The translations under genes were made by a program, and so were the position numbers. The notes beneath the pieces are model-generated. The model saw nothing but the letters and a program-made list of their open reading frames with translations. It was not told the DNA's origin and did no database searches. Shown here in pieces: positions 7,829 through 16,486 of a stretch of DNA of 46,774 nt (positions are counted from its first letter, which is position 1; each line of letters opens with the position of its first letter). The DNA is from Candidatus Mediterraneibacter faecipullorum (GTDB taxonomy: Bacteria; Bacillota; Clostridia; Lachnospirales; Lachnospiraceae), in the NCBI GenBank assembly GCA_019119675.1, contig DWWO01000120.1, positions 1 to 46,774 of the forward strand, given 5' to 3'.

Positions 7829-8818
7829 TTACAAGATTACACTGTCTATCTTTGCCAGCTCCTCCTGACTGAATTCAACATTTTGTATCGCCCTGATATC
7901 ATCGAGCACCTGTCCCGGTCTGGAGGCTCCAACGAGCACACTCGTCACGATTCCGTCACGGAGCACCCAGCTCAATGCCATCTCGGCAAGCGTCTGTCCT
8001 CTTCCCGCCGCAATCCCGTTGAGATTGCGGATCTGCTGGAGGCGTTCCTCCGTGAGTGCCTCTTTTTTGAGAAATCTCCCGTCTGTCATGATTCGGCTGT
8101 CCTCCGGAATCCCGTTTAAATAACGGTTTGTCAGCAGCCCCTGGGCAAGCGGGCTGAATGCTATGATCCCTTTTCCGAGCCGCGCCGCTGTCTCTTTCAG
8201 CCCGTTATTCTCGATGGTCCGGTCGAAAATGGAGTAACGGTTCTGATTAATAATAAAAGGACAGCGTAGATCTTCAAGAATCGCCGTTGCTCTCTCCAGA
8301 GTCTCTCCATCATAATTGGACAGACCGACATAGAGCGCTTTCCCGGATGTGACCGCCTGTGCAAGCGCTCCCATTGTCTCCTCCAGCGGCGTCTCCGGAT
8401 CCATCCGGTGATGATAGAAGATATCCACATACTCCAATCCCATACGCTCCAGGCTCTGATCCAGACTTGCCAGAAGATATTTCCTGCTGCCCCAGTTCCC
8501 ATAAGGCCCCGGCCACATATCATATCCGGCTTTCGTGCTGATGATAAGCTCGTCCCGGTACTGTCCCAGATCCTCTTTTAATATTCTGCCGAAATTCTTC
8601 TCCGCACTTCCGGGCTCCGGTCCGTAATTGTTTGCAAGATCAAAATGTGTGATCCCATTGTCAAATGCAGTAAAGCATATCTGCTTCATGGTCTCATAAG
8701 ACCCTGTATCCCCGAAATTGTGCCAGAGCCCCAGCGATACTGCCGGAAGCTTCAGACCGCTGTTTCCACAACGGTTGTAGGCCATATTTTCATATCTTTT
8801 TTCTGATGCATTGTACAT
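7829..8818 (-). CDS. Aldo/keto reductase, YghZ-like
   Basis: 329 residues of the NADPH-dependent aldo/keto reductase barrel. Visible are LGLWHNFGD, the catalytic aspartate and tyrosine region HFDLANNYGPEPGSAE, the lysine strand LIISTKAGYDMWPGPYG, the histidine region VDIFYHHRMDPETPLEE, NQNRYSIFDR, and the cofactor-binding end VLVGASRPGQV. The GNWGSRKYLLASLDQSL stretch is typical of YghZ and its relatives, which reduce small aldehydes such as glyceraldehyde 3-phosphate or methylglyoxal. Start ATG 8818 was preferred over 8833 because GGAGG precedes it by 8 bases. Two 13-bp direct repeats lie upstream (8842-8874). Substrate is not decided by sequence. Confidence 0.88.
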   Translation of the reverse strand: MYNASEKRYENMAYNRCGNSGLKLPAVSLGLWHNFGDTGSYETMKQICFTAFDNGITHFDLANNYGPEPGSAEKNFGRILKEDLGQYRDELIISTKAGYDMWPGPYGNWGSRKYLLASLDQSLERMGLEYVDIFYHHRMDPETPLEETMGALAQAVTSGKALYVGLSNYDGETLERATAILEDLRCPFIINQNRYSIFDRTIENNGLKETAARLGKGIIAFSPLAQGLLTNRYLNGIPEDSRIMTDGRFLKKEALTEERLQQIRNLNGIAAGRGQTLAEMALSWVLRDGIVTSVLVGASRPGQVLDDIRAIQNVEFSQEELAKIDSVIL

Positions 8819-8841
8819 AACTTTTTCCTCCATATCTTAGG

Positions 8842-8874
8842 TTTCCTGCTTAATCCTCTATTTTCTGCTTAATC
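8842..8874. repeat. Two direct repeats upstream of the aldo/keto reductase
   Basis: TTCCTGCTTAATC and TTTCTGCTTAATC occur 20 bp apart (two helical turns), 25-55 bp upstream of the start codon at 8818. The spacing suits a tandem binding site for a regulator, but no other support is visible. Confidence 0.35.
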
Positions 8875-8890
8875 AGAGAACCGTTTTTCC

Positions 8891-9700
8891 TCAGACTGTT
8901 TCCTTGTCCGTCGGCTGCTCCTTCTTCAAAAATACATATTCCCGTTCGGTTGAAAGTGCTTCATCGAAACAGTAGCCCAGTCTGTCAAATCCTTTGATGC
9001 CTTCCAGGTCCTCTACCTTATTCTCCGCCAGATAGCGCACCATCTCGCCTCTCGCCATCTTCGCAAGCGTCCCTTTCTGCTTTACTTTCCCGTCTGTCAA
9101 TTCCCCGAAAACAATTGTCAGATATCTGTCTTCGGACGTCAGGTACTTCTCCACACATTTGGAGTACTCTTTGGACGCCAGATTTACGATAAGGCTGCCC
9201 TTATGATCCGGCTGTTTCGGCTGCCCGTCAGCTGCCTTCTGACCTTTCCCTGTCACTTCCCGGTACAGTTTATCACCCCAGAATTTATACAAATCGCCGA
9301 CTTCTGACGCTTTTGCCTGCATCTCCAGCCTGTAGGGCACCACACCGTCAAATGGTTTCAGTACGCCGTAAAATCCGGACAGGATCCGCAGATGTTCCTG
9401 AATATAATCCGTCTCTGCACCTCCGAATACGGCAGGTGCCATATACTGGTACTGGATTCCCTCATAGGCGATCACTGCCGGGGTCAGATTCCTTTCCAGA
9501 TCCATCTCCTGAAATCTTCTGTAGTTCTGTTCTGCGATTTTGTCATTGCATTTCCACAGCTCCTTTGCCTGTGCAAATGTAAGATTCTTCATCCATTTTA
9601 GAAGCTCTGCCGTCTCATCAAGGAAAACCGGCACGCTCCGGTACGCCAGAGTATCTGTGTCAACATTCATTTTTTTCGCTGGTGAAATAATGATCTTCAT
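8891..9700 (-). CDS. yaaA: Peroxide stress protein YaaA (DUF328)
   Basis: 269 residues. The start MKIIISPAKKMN is the hallmark of the YaaA/DUF328 family. Also visible are LWKCNDKIAEQNYRRF, PAVIAYEGIQYQYM, LRILSGFYGVLKPFDGVVPYRLEM, and the conserved LVNLASKEYSKCVEKYL. In E. coli YaaA lowers free intracellular iron and limits oxidative DNA damage, and the family binds DNA. An insertion (about residues 150-162, KGQKAADGQPKQPDHKG) is longer than in E. coli. It is followed 15 bp upstream-side by the HAD gene on the same strand, so the two may be cotranscribed. Confidence 0.9.
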   Translation of the reverse strand: MKIIISPAKKMNVDTDTLAYRSVPVFLDETAELLKWMKNLTFAQAKELWKCNDKIAEQNYRRFQEMDLERNLTPAVIAYEGIQYQYMAPAVFGGAETDYIQEHLRILSGFYGVLKPFDGVVPYRLEMQAKASEVGDLYKFWGDKLYREVTGKGQKAADGQPKQPDHKGSLIVNLASKEYSKCVEKYLTSEDRYLTIVFGELTDGKVKQKGTLAKMARGEMVRYLAENKVEDLEGIKGFDRLGYCFDEALSTEREYVFLKKEQPTDKETV

Positions 9701-9715
9701 AAAACCGTCCTCTCA

Positions 9716-10618
9716 CTAACTCCCGACCCCTGATTTTCTCAGAATCTTATTGATCCCCTGTGCCACACCGTTATCATCATTTGAAGCGACGATCTCATCT
9801 GCGGCGTCTCTGCACTCCGGAGATGCATTTGCTACGGCAAAACCGATTCCCGCATATTTGAGGAGCCCGCTGTCATTATCCCCGTCACCAAACGCGGCAA
9901 GTTCTTCTCTTGCCAGTCCGAGATATTCCAGCAGGAACTTCGCGCCGGATTCCTTGCCTGCATCTCTGTGAGAGATTTCAAGAAGCTGCCTTACGGAAGA
10001 TGTGATATACACATCCCGGACATTTTCCCGGAGATTTTTCCACAATTTATGCTTCATATCCTCGTTTTTTACCACAAGATCAATGCAGTCCAGCTCCGAC
10101 TTATGTTCGCAGATAAAAGTCCTCATGTCCTCAACCGGCGCGCGCGTGCCCTGTATATACGAAATTGCCTGCGGCATAGCTCCGAAGCGCACCGGATCCG
10201 CCACGTACCGGCTCTCCGCAAAAGCCTTTCCGTCGATAAATGCCTCGTAAGATATCTCGATTTCAGACATTTCTACTTCCGACATCCCTGCTGCTTCTCC
10301 GTATGCATCCTTCATCCGCTCCGGCTCCGTATGCCGCAGGATATCCTCTGCGGATTCCGGAGTCATCTTAAACTGTCTCAGACATTTTCTTTCACACAGA
10401 TCATAGACTGCCGCTCCGTTAGATGTAATGGCATATCGTATGCCTTTGATATCGGTGATCTCCGCCGGCAATGAATCCAGCGAACGTCCGCTCGCCACCA
10501 CCACATGAACGCCGACTGCGACAGCGCTCTCGATCGCTGTTCTGTTTTCTTCGCTCAGATGCCCCTGACTGTCCAGTGTCGTCCGGTCCAGATCAAGGGC
10601 GATACACTTTATCTTCAT
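9716..10618 (-). CDS. Cof-type HAD-superfamily phosphatase
   Basis: 300 residues. Motif I is ALDLDRTTLDSQG with nucleophile Asp9 and acid Asp11, motif II VVASGRS, and motif IV GDGDNDSGLLKYAGIGFAVANA near 250-275; a type IIB (Cof) cap lies between. Such enzymes dephosphorylate sugar phosphates, nucleotides or vitamin intermediates in the cytoplasm. The Leu-Asp-Arg-Thr-Thr form of motif I (DxDRTTL rather than DxDGTLL) is common in clostridial members. The gene sits 15 bp from yaaA and 18 bp from the MGMT-like gene on the same strand, so it is probably part of a run of cotranscribed genes. The natural substrate is unknown. Confidence 0.85.
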   Translation of the reverse strand: MKIKCIALDLDRTTLDSQGHLSEENRTAIESAVAVGVHVVVASGRSLDSLPAEITDIKGIRYAITSNGAAVYDLCERKCLRQFKMTPESAEDILRHTEPERMKDAYGEAAGMSEVEMSEIEISYEAFIDGKAFAESRYVADPVRFGAMPQAISYIQGTRAPVEDMRTFICEHKSELDCIDLVVKNEDMKHKLWKNLRENVRDVYITSSVRQLLEISHRDAGKESGAKFLLEYLGLAREELAAFGDGDNDSGLLKYAGIGFAVANASPECRDAADEIVASNDDNGVAQGINKILRKSGVGS

Positions 10619-10636
10619 GTTCTTATACCTCAGCCC

Positions 10637-11008
10637 CTATATATCCTGCACTTTAAATATTTCCTGGAAGCGCAGTGCTTCCTCCATCGTATTGTGCCAG
10701 CCGTCCTTCTTAAGGTCCACCTGCCAGCCGTCTGGAGTAAAACTGACTTCCACGCCCTCATTTTCCAGAAGCAGCTTCTGCATATCCGCTGTATCAAATG
10801 CCGCGGCTCCGCTTAAGATCCCTCGTGCATTCACTACCCGGTAAGCGGGAATATCATCTCCCAGCCGGTTCCGGTTCAGCGCATATCCCACCTGACGCGC
10901 GTTCTTCGGTTTTCCGCAGAGAAGCGCGATCTGTCTGTAGGTTGCTGCTTTTCCATACGGGATAGCACGGCAGACGATGGCGGCGCGTTTATAGAAATCA
11001 AAGCTCAT
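10637..11008 (-). CDS. MGMT-like protein lacking the acceptor cysteine (alkyltransferase-like, ATL)
   Basis: 123 residues, matching the DNA-binding domain of O6-alkylguanine-DNA alkyltransferases: IPYGKAATYRQIALLCG carries the flipping tyrosine (Tyr24), NARQVGYALNRN the arginine finger and recognition helix, and NARGILSG follows the active site. The usual PCHRV acceptor motif reads PAYRV at residues 54-58, so the alkyl-accepting cysteine is replaced by alanine. Such ATL proteins cannot reverse damage; in characterised cases they bind alkylated bases and hand them to nucleotide excision repair. It begins 1 bp from the end of the large helicase gene, so coexpression is expected. A C-terminal extension (about 85-123) with a charged helix is longer than minimal ATLs. 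Confidence 0.87.
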   Translation of the reverse strand: MSFDFYKRAAIVCRAIPYGKAATYRQIALLCGKPKNARQVGYALNRNRLGDDIPAYRVVNARGILSGAAAFDTADMQKLLLENEGVEVSFTPDGWQVDLKKDGWHNTMEEALRFQEIFKVQDI

Positions 11009-11009
11009 T

Positions 11010-14000
11010 TTATCTTATCCTCTTAAAGTACTCTTCCAGAATCCCTTTAATATAATAATATCGTCTTGCATATGAATTTTCCACCCGGATCAGTTCAAAA
11101 CCGTGAGCCCGGCAAATATTTGCTTTCTCCCGGTCACGCTTTTTCACCAGCTCATCATCCTGATGTTCCATCCCGTCCAGCTCGATCGCCAGGATCGGAA
11201 GTTCCTTTCCGCCATATTCCTGTTCATAGATCACAAAGTCAAATCTTCCGTTGTAGAACAGGCTGTCATGCGACAGATTCTCCTGAAACACCTGGGAGAT
11301 GGCCACTTCTTTTCTCACCTTGCATCTTCTGCCATTGTTCAGAATGTTATCGAGTGCGTGGTTCAGGCTCACAAGAAACGCCTCTTCCGTCTGTGTACTG
11401 TACGGCTTGATACCCAGCGCCCTCGAATTCACTTCATCGGGAGTCACCTCGTACTCCCCTTTCTTCCTGATATACTGCGCCAGTTCGTACATATCGTCTC
11501 TTTCAGAGTCCTGATGGAGCCGTTCCAGATTCTTCATGCTGGTAACGAGCACCAGCTTCTCAATGGCCCGGGATGTGGCCACGTTGATCAGTTCCCGGTT
11601 ATTCTTGAGCCAGTTGTAAGTCTTATCCGAAGTCTGATCCGTCAGCGCGGTTGAAAACAGGATGATATCCTGCTGATCCCCCTGAAATGCATGGACTGTT
11701 CCGCAGGATACATTCTTAATGTTCTCCTCTTCGAGCCGCCTGCTGATATATTCCCTCTGATTTGCGAACGGCGTGATGACTCCGATCTTCTTATCCTGAT
11801 ATTTCCTGACATATTCAAGAATACGTTCCGCCTCCTCGGGCGCGGTATTTTTATAATCCGTCCTGTTATCGGCGACATCTATGCAGACAAGGGGCGTTTC
11901 CGGATTTTTCTTATTCTCAATGATCAATTTATTGTTGTAATATTTTTTGTTGTTAAATGAAATGATCGCAGGGCAGCATCTGTAATGATGGCGCAGAAGG
12001 ATTTCCTCGCTCACCGCATCATTCGCAAGAAATGCCTTATATATGGAGTTCTTGGCATAATCATACTCATCAGGCACACGGTAACGCTGCCGGAGGATGG
12101 CGTTATCTTTCTCATCCAGCAGGATCACCGGACTGAGCTGCTGGGGATCTCCCACGAGCATCAGGTTCTTTCCGCGCAGGATCGGCACCAGCGACATCGC
12201 TGTGTTACACTGGCTCGCCTCGTCCATGATGGTCATGTCAAAATACGGCTGAGGCGTTCCCAGCTTATGCGCGGAAATACACGTCGTGGCGACAACAGGA
12301 AATATCCTCAGAAACCGTTTCAGGCTCTCCGGATCCCCGATATATTGATTGAACGCTTTTACCTGTTCATCCTCATCTTCCATCTCCAGTATATTCCTCA
12401 GATCTTCATTCTTTGGCTCCGCCATTCGTTTCAGATAACGAATGGAAGTAAAATGCAGGTATTTCCGGAATTCCTTTTCGTCATCATCCAACAGCGCCAG
12501 CGCCTGCTCATTGGTGATCTCTCCAATCGTATCAAGCTCCCGGTCTACTTCCGCAAGCTGCCTTCCCTGCAGATCCGCCTGAAATGTCAGATGGCGGTTT
12601 GTGTTCATCAGACACTCGATCGCCTCTTTCTTCTCCCTGAGGTTCAAGGTCTCCTCATACTCTCTCAGAAGTTTCGTGAGCCGCTTTGCCCGGGCAGTCT
12701 TCTCATCCCTGTTCTTGTCCAGAGTGCCTTCGAATACTTTCCACTTTCCGAGGTCTTCATACAGCTCTCTCATTTCCTTTAGAGCGGCTTTCGTCAGTTC
12801 CGCGTTGCCCAGCCGGATCACCGGGAACGGGATCCGGATCCCGTTTTTATATTCCATTCCTTTCAGGTCATCCACAACCGTATCGATGGGGTGATTATTG
12901 TAAGATGCCAGCAGCACTGTCTTCTCATTAAAAAACGCGGTGATGATCGTGTTTATGATCGTGTAGGATTTCCCCGTTCCGGGAGGCCCCTGTACATAGG
13001 TCACCGGATATTTTATGGCATTGTGGATGGCCAGAAGCTGATCCAGATTCACTTTTTTCTCAAGGAGAGCCAACGGATACTCCCTGCGCCGGACCGGTCT
13101 CGCCGTCATCTTCCCGAAAAAGGCCTTGATCGGCCAGGTCTCTTCCCCCTCTTCCAGGCTCTTTGCGATCCACTGATATTCGTTATTCAGGTCTACCTTA
13201 ATATTCCTTGCAAGCGCAATGATATACGGGCGGTCATCCACTCCCTGGCTGAGGCGGTTATAAGCTGTGATCCTGTCCTTTATCAGCTCCCTGTTCTTAT
13301 CAAAATCATTCAGCAGATCATAATCCGCAGGGTCCATATACTTTCGGATGCTCTCCTGTTCTCCGCCCACGGTAAACTCCCGGCACACTGTCACTTCGTC
13401 GTCCGCCCGCAGTGTTCTCCGGCGGACATCCAGATTCAGTCTCCGGTAAGCCATCACATACAGCGCCTCTTTTCCCGGCTTTCTGCCCCGCACCGGAATG
13501 CTCAGTTCGTTAAGGGCAAGCTGCCGGTACTGCCATTTATGATTTCCTGCATGCGCGGCACCTCCGTTTTGAGAACCGCCTGCCTTGTGTTCTCTCTGAC
13601 GGCTGCTTTCACGCTGAAACTGCTGCACAAGTTCAGAAAACTGCCCGTCATTCAAAAAAAGTTCCCTGCCGCGGAAACTGCCGCCGTCAAGCTTTTTTAT
13701 CAGTGCATAATCACATTCATACAGCTCCGTATCCAGACGGCTGCAGTCCGCCAGATAGTTCAATATTTTCAGGTTCACAGGCTGTCCGAACAACGGCTCA
13801 TATTTTTCCGGATGTTCCTCAATATCCCGCACAAGCTCCGGACGTATCTTACAATAAGAGGCTTCCACCACGGAAGCAGACAAGATCGAGTCCAGATAGA
13901 TCACCTTGAATTCACCGATCGTATGTTTTACAAGGTGAAAGCCCTCCACACTCAATGTTCTGTTTTTCACATTGATCCCGTTGACAGCGATCCAGTAATT

Positions 14001-14090
14001 TGTCGTTTCCTCATTCTGGTTTCGATACTCGATGCTGACCCATTTTCCTTCGTGGATTGCCCGGAAAATACTCTGTGCAATATGGTTCAT
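11010..14090 (-). CDS. Large SF1 helicase with WYL-like N-terminal domain and C-terminal PD-(D/E)XK-like nuclease
   Basis: 1026 residues. Residues 1-80 (GKWVSIEYRNQNEETTNYW, GFHLVKH, IYLDSIL) resemble a WYL-type ligand or nucleic-acid sensing domain. The centre is a superfamily 1B (Upf1-like) helicase: Walker A GPPGTGKS at 368-375, MDEASQ, LVGDPQQLSPV, GTVHAFQGDQQDIILFS and NVATSRAIEKLVLV. The end (about 930-1026) has RFDFVIYEQEY, AIELDGMEHQDD, KKRDREKANICRAHGFELIRV, the layout of the DUF2726/Vsr-like restriction-nuclease fold. Helicase-nuclease fusions of this sort act in DNA repair or phage defence; which applies here is not shown. Gaps to the ATL gene (1 bp) and the hydrolase gene (3 bp) suggest one transcript. 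Confidence 0.85.
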   Translation of the reverse strand: MNHIAQSIFRAIHEGKWVSIEYRNQNEETTNYWIAVNGINVKNRTLSVEGFHLVKHTIGEFKVIYLDSILSASVVEASYCKIRPELVRDIEEHPEKYEPLFGQPVNLKILNYLADCSRLDTELYECDYALIKKLDGGSFRGRELFLNDGQFSELVQQFQRESSRQREHKAGGSQNGGAAHAGNHKWQYRQLALNELSIPVRGRKPGKEALYVMAYRRLNLDVRRRTLRADDEVTVCREFTVGGEQESIRKYMDPADYDLLNDFDKNRELIKDRITAYNRLSQGVDDRPYIIALARNIKVDLNNEYQWIAKSLEEGEETWPIKAFFGKMTARPVRRREYPLALLEKKVNLDQLLAIHNAIKYPVTYVQGPPGTGKSYTIINTIITAFFNEKTVLLASYNNHPIDTVVDDLKGMEYKNGIRIPFPVIRLGNAELTKAALKEMRELYEDLGKWKVFEGTLDKNRDEKTARAKRLTKLLREYEETLNLREKKEAIECLMNTNRHLTFQADLQGRQLAEVDRELDTIGEITNEQALALLDDDEKEFRKYLHFTSIRYLKRMAEPKNEDLRNILEMEDEDEQVKAFNQYIGDPESLKRFLRIFPVVATTCISAHKLGTPQPYFDMTIMDEASQCNTAMSLVPILRGKNLMLVGDPQQLSPVILLDEKDNAILRQRYRVPDEYDYAKNSIYKAFLANDAVSEEILLRHHYRCCPAIISFNNKKYYNNKLIIENKKNPETPLVCIDVADNRTDYKNTAPEEAERILEYVRKYQDKKIGVITPFANQREYISRRLEEENIKNVSCGTVHAFQGDQQDIILFSTALTDQTSDKTYNWLKNNRELINVATSRAIEKLVLVTSMKNLERLHQDSERDDMYELAQYIRKKGEYEVTPDEVNSRALGIKPYSTQTEEAFLVSLNHALDNILNNGRRCKVRKEVAISQVFQENLSHDSLFYNGRFDFVIYEQEYGGKELPILAIELDGMEHQDDELVKKRDREKANICRAHGFELIRVENSYARRYYYIKGILEEYFKRIR

Positions 14091-14093
14091 AGA

Positions 14094-14657
14094 TTATTCC
14101 TCTGTATCTCCTGATATATAGTCTGCCGTAACCGCCATGATTTCCTCCAGATTCTCAAGATCTTTCTTCACATCGCCTGTCTCCAGCGAATGGTTTGCAT
14201 CCTCAATAACATGCAGCGGGAATCCGCCTTTCTTACATCCTTCTTTTATGGCTTCATGATCCACCCATGAGTCTTTTGTCCCGGTGAATACAATTCCCGG
14301 CTGTGTCATAAATTGGAAAGATGCTTCTACCGGCGTGTAATAGATGTTTCTCGTTTTCAGATAATGTTTCCCTCCGTAAGCTGCCGAAACCGCAGTACCC
14401 ACACTCTTCGAGATAAACAGGATGTCGTCATATAGAGAAAAATCCACGTCTTTTAAGATTTCTTCCGCCTGCTCCACTGCGCTGAAAAACGCTTTTTCCA
14501 TCTTTTCCCTGGAACCTTTTACTCCCTTGGGGAACTTTCCGTATGGTACTTCAACGATCTCATATCCGTTCTGAAACGCGAGTTTTTTGCTGTAGTAAAG
14601 CAGCGGCTTGTCCGTGTGGTAGCCGACTCCCGGGAAAATGACTGCGAGTTTATTCAT
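14094..14657 (-). CDS. Small alpha/beta-hydrolase-like protein
   Basis: 187 residues from ATG 14657, chosen over 14678 because AGGAGG lies 9 bases upstream. The sequence MNKLAVIFPGVGYHTDKPLL starts like an alpha/beta hydrolase with an oxyanion-hole strand. DDILFISKSVGTAVSAAYG contains a nucleophile elbow variant (Ser-Lys-Ser-Val-Gly), GIVFTGTKDSWVDH carries the acid, and IEDANHSLETGD the histidine. Size and motif order fit the dienelactone-hydrolase-like small hydrolases. Substrate unknown. It is first in the minus-strand run hydrolase, helicase-nuclease, ATL, and it lies next to the terminator of the hydrogenase operon. Confidence 0.7.
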   Translation of the reverse strand: MNKLAVIFPGVGYHTDKPLLYYSKKLAFQNGYEIVEVPYGKFPKGVKGSREKMEKAFFSAVEQAEEILKDVDFSLYDDILFISKSVGTAVSAAYGGKHYLKTRNIYYTPVEASFQFMTQPGIVFTGTKDSWVDHEAIKEGCKKGGFPLHVIEDANHSLETGDVKKDLENLEEIMAVTADYISGDTEE

Positions 14658-14744
14658 GGATGAGGACCTCCTGTACATATTTTTGCAACTGTATTATCGT
14701 CGCTGACTATATTGCTTATCTATTGAAATTATATTTGCGTTTCA

Positions 14745-14782
14745 AACAAAATGCAACGCAAACCTTTTGCGCTGCATTTCGT
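14745..14782 (-). terminator. Terminator of the ech operon
   Basis: Read on the minus strand, AAATGCAGCGCAAA pairs with TTTGCGTTGCATTT around a short loop (14749-14779), with one mismatch, and is followed by TGTTTG. It lies about 40 bp beyond the echF stop, ahead of the next minus-strand gene. Confidence 0.65.
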
Positions 14783-14818
14783 TTCATTCAATATATTCCA
14801 TAAGCACTGATTCTTCGC

Positions 14819-15382
14819 TTACCCTTTCAGCTCTATCGCTTTCTTCGGGCAAGCCCCCGCGCAGATTCCGCATTCCACGCACTTTTCCTCGTCCAGCTTC
14901 CAGACTTTCTCTTTTCTCTCCACATGGATCGCTTCCTGCGGACATTTCTTCGCACAAAGTGTACAGTAAACGCACTTTTCTGCATCCATCACAGGCTTGC
15001 CGCCCGCTGCGGCCGCAGCCTCTTTCTTCTCTTCCTTCGGCTTGGTAAATGTCTCACTCTTCTTCAGGATATCCGGCTCTGTATAACCTTTTTCCATAAA
15101 CAGACATTTCTTCGGGCATGTTGCCACGCAGAAACCGCACTGTACACAATCAAAGCGTTCGATCGTCCATGTTCCTGCTTTCCGGTCCACCCGGATCGCC
15201 TGGGAAGGACATGACCGCATGCACAGCCCGCAGGTGATACAGTTCTCGATCTCGATCCGGATATGCCCGCGCATCCGCTCCGGATATTCTACAGGCTCAA
15301 AAGGATACTGGGTTGTCGCCGGTTTTTTGAAGAGGTTCTTGATCACCCTTCCGGCAAATGTAAACATTCTTGTCTTTTCCAT
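14819..15382 (-). CDS. echF: Ech hydrogenase polyferredoxin subunit, doubled form with four 4Fe-4S motifs
   Basis: 187 residues, the NuoI-like electron-transfer subunit of a group 4 hydrogenase, carrying electrons from ferredoxin to the small subunit. Four CxxCxxCxxxCP motifs are present: cysteines 48/51/54/58, 79/82/85/89, 137/140/143/147 and 168/171/174/178. The first two are the canonical pair; the second pair forms an extra ferredoxin-like module joined by a Lys/Glu/Ala-rich linker (about 113-130). Methanosarcina-type EchF has only two clusters and is clearly shorter. The gene is last in the operon, 18 bp after echE, and is followed by a terminator. AAGGAG precedes ATG 15382. The extra module could be a docking site for another redox partner; that is inference. 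Confidence 0.9.
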   Translation of the reverse strand: MEKTRMFTFAGRVIKNLFKKPATTQYPFEPVEYPERMRGHIRIEIENCITCGLCMRSCPSQAIRVDRKAGTWTIERFDCVQCGFCVATCPKKCLFMEKGYTEPDILKKSETFTKPKEEKKEAAAAAGGKPVMDAEKCVYCTLCAKKCPQEAIHVERKEKVWKLDEEKCVECGICAGACPKKAIELKG

Positions 15383-15400
15383 ACTGCTGCTCCTTTCTGC

Positions 15401-16480
15401 CTAGCGTTCCGTACAGCTTACGCACGGATCGATCGTCAGGATCAGGATCGGTACATCCGCCAGCTGACATCCTTTCAGGATCTCTACCATCGGAGGGATA
15501 TTGCTTGTCGTCGGTGTACGCAGACGAAAACGGTCCAGATATTTTGTTCCGTTACCTTTTACATAATAGATTGCTTCGCCTCTGGGCTGCTCGATCCGCA
15601 TGAAATATTCGCCATTCGGATTCCCCTTCACCGGTACACTGATATCTCCCGCGGGGATTTTCCCGATCGCCTCCCGGATCAGATCAAAGGACTGGAACAG
15701 TTCCTTCAGCCTTACCTCGCAGCGCCCGTAGCAGTCTCCGGCAGTTGAGGTGATCGGCTTCACTGTCAGATCTTTATATGCTCCGTAGCCAAGCATACGG
15801 ACGTCATACTCGACTCCGCTGGCTCTTAACATCGGACCGACCGCACCAAGGGCGACCGCGTCCTCTTTCTTCAGGACGCCTGCTCCTTTCAGACGGCTCT
15901 GCACCGTGTAATCCTGGAGAAATGTATCAACCACAGGTTTTATGTCACTCTCGATATCTTTTACAGCCTCCAGCAGATGATGGAGCATCATATGATCCAT
16001 ATCTTTCTGTACACCGCCCACCTGATTGACAGAGTGGATGATCCTGCCGCCGGCTGTTTCGTCAAACATGTCGAGGATCTTCTCACGCAGTCTCCAGCTC
16101 TCCATAAACAGGCTTTCGAATCCCATGGCGTCCGCCAGGAGTCCGAGCCAGAGCAGATGGCTGTGGATACGGCTCATCTCCACCCAGATCGCGCGCAGAT
16201 AATTCGCACGTTCCGGCACTTCCACGCCCATCACTTCTTCCACAGCCATACAGTAACCCAGTCCGTGGCCGCAGCTGCAGATACCGCATATGCGCTCCGC
16301 AATATATGAATATTGTTTAAAGTCTCTCTTATCTACAAGTTTCTCTAGTCCTCTGTGGATATAGCCGATACTCGGAACCGCCTGTACCACAGTCTCATCC
16401 TCAAGCACCAGATCCAGATGCACTGGCTCCGGCAGTACAGGATGCTGAGGACCAAAAGGTACTATACTTCTCTTTGCCAT
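15401..16480 (-). CDS. echE: Ech hydrogenase large (catalytic) subunit
   Basis: 359 residues, homologous to NuoD and to the nickel-binding subunit of energy-converting hydrogenases. The Ni-Fe site is held by RICGICSCGHG (Cys65, Cys68) and DPCVSCTER (Cys353, Cys356) at the very end. The protein stops three residues after the last cysteine, so it has no C-terminal peptide for a maturation protease to remove, as reported for some other group 4 enzymes such as CooH. FGPQHPVLPEP at the start and VNQVGGVQKDM in the middle are typical of the family. It catalyses reversible H+ reduction to H2 on the cytoplasmic face of the membrane. The Hyp proteins encoded divergently would insert the metal centre. 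Confidence 0.93.
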   Translation of the reverse strand: MAKRSIVPFGPQHPVLPEPVHLDLVLEDETVVQAVPSIGYIHRGLEKLVDKRDFKQYSYIAERICGICSCGHGLGYCMAVEEVMGVEVPERANYLRAIWVEMSRIHSHLLWLGLLADAMGFESLFMESWRLREKILDMFDETAGGRIIHSVNQVGGVQKDMDHMMLHHLLEAVKDIESDIKPVVDTFLQDYTVQSRLKGAGVLKKEDAVALGAVGPMLRASGVEYDVRMLGYGAYKDLTVKPITSTAGDCYGRCEVRLKELFQSFDLIREAIGKIPAGDISVPVKGNPNGEYFMRIEQPRGEAIYYVKGNGTKYLDRFRLRTPTTSNIPPMVEILKGCQLADVPILILTIDPCVSCTER

Positions 16481-16486
16481 CTTTTC

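Noticed and set aside
12891-14114. A 407-codon frame antisense to the large helicase
   Set aside because: The opposite strand carries a full set of helicase and nuclease motifs; the antisense product has no recognisable domain or suitable ribosome site.
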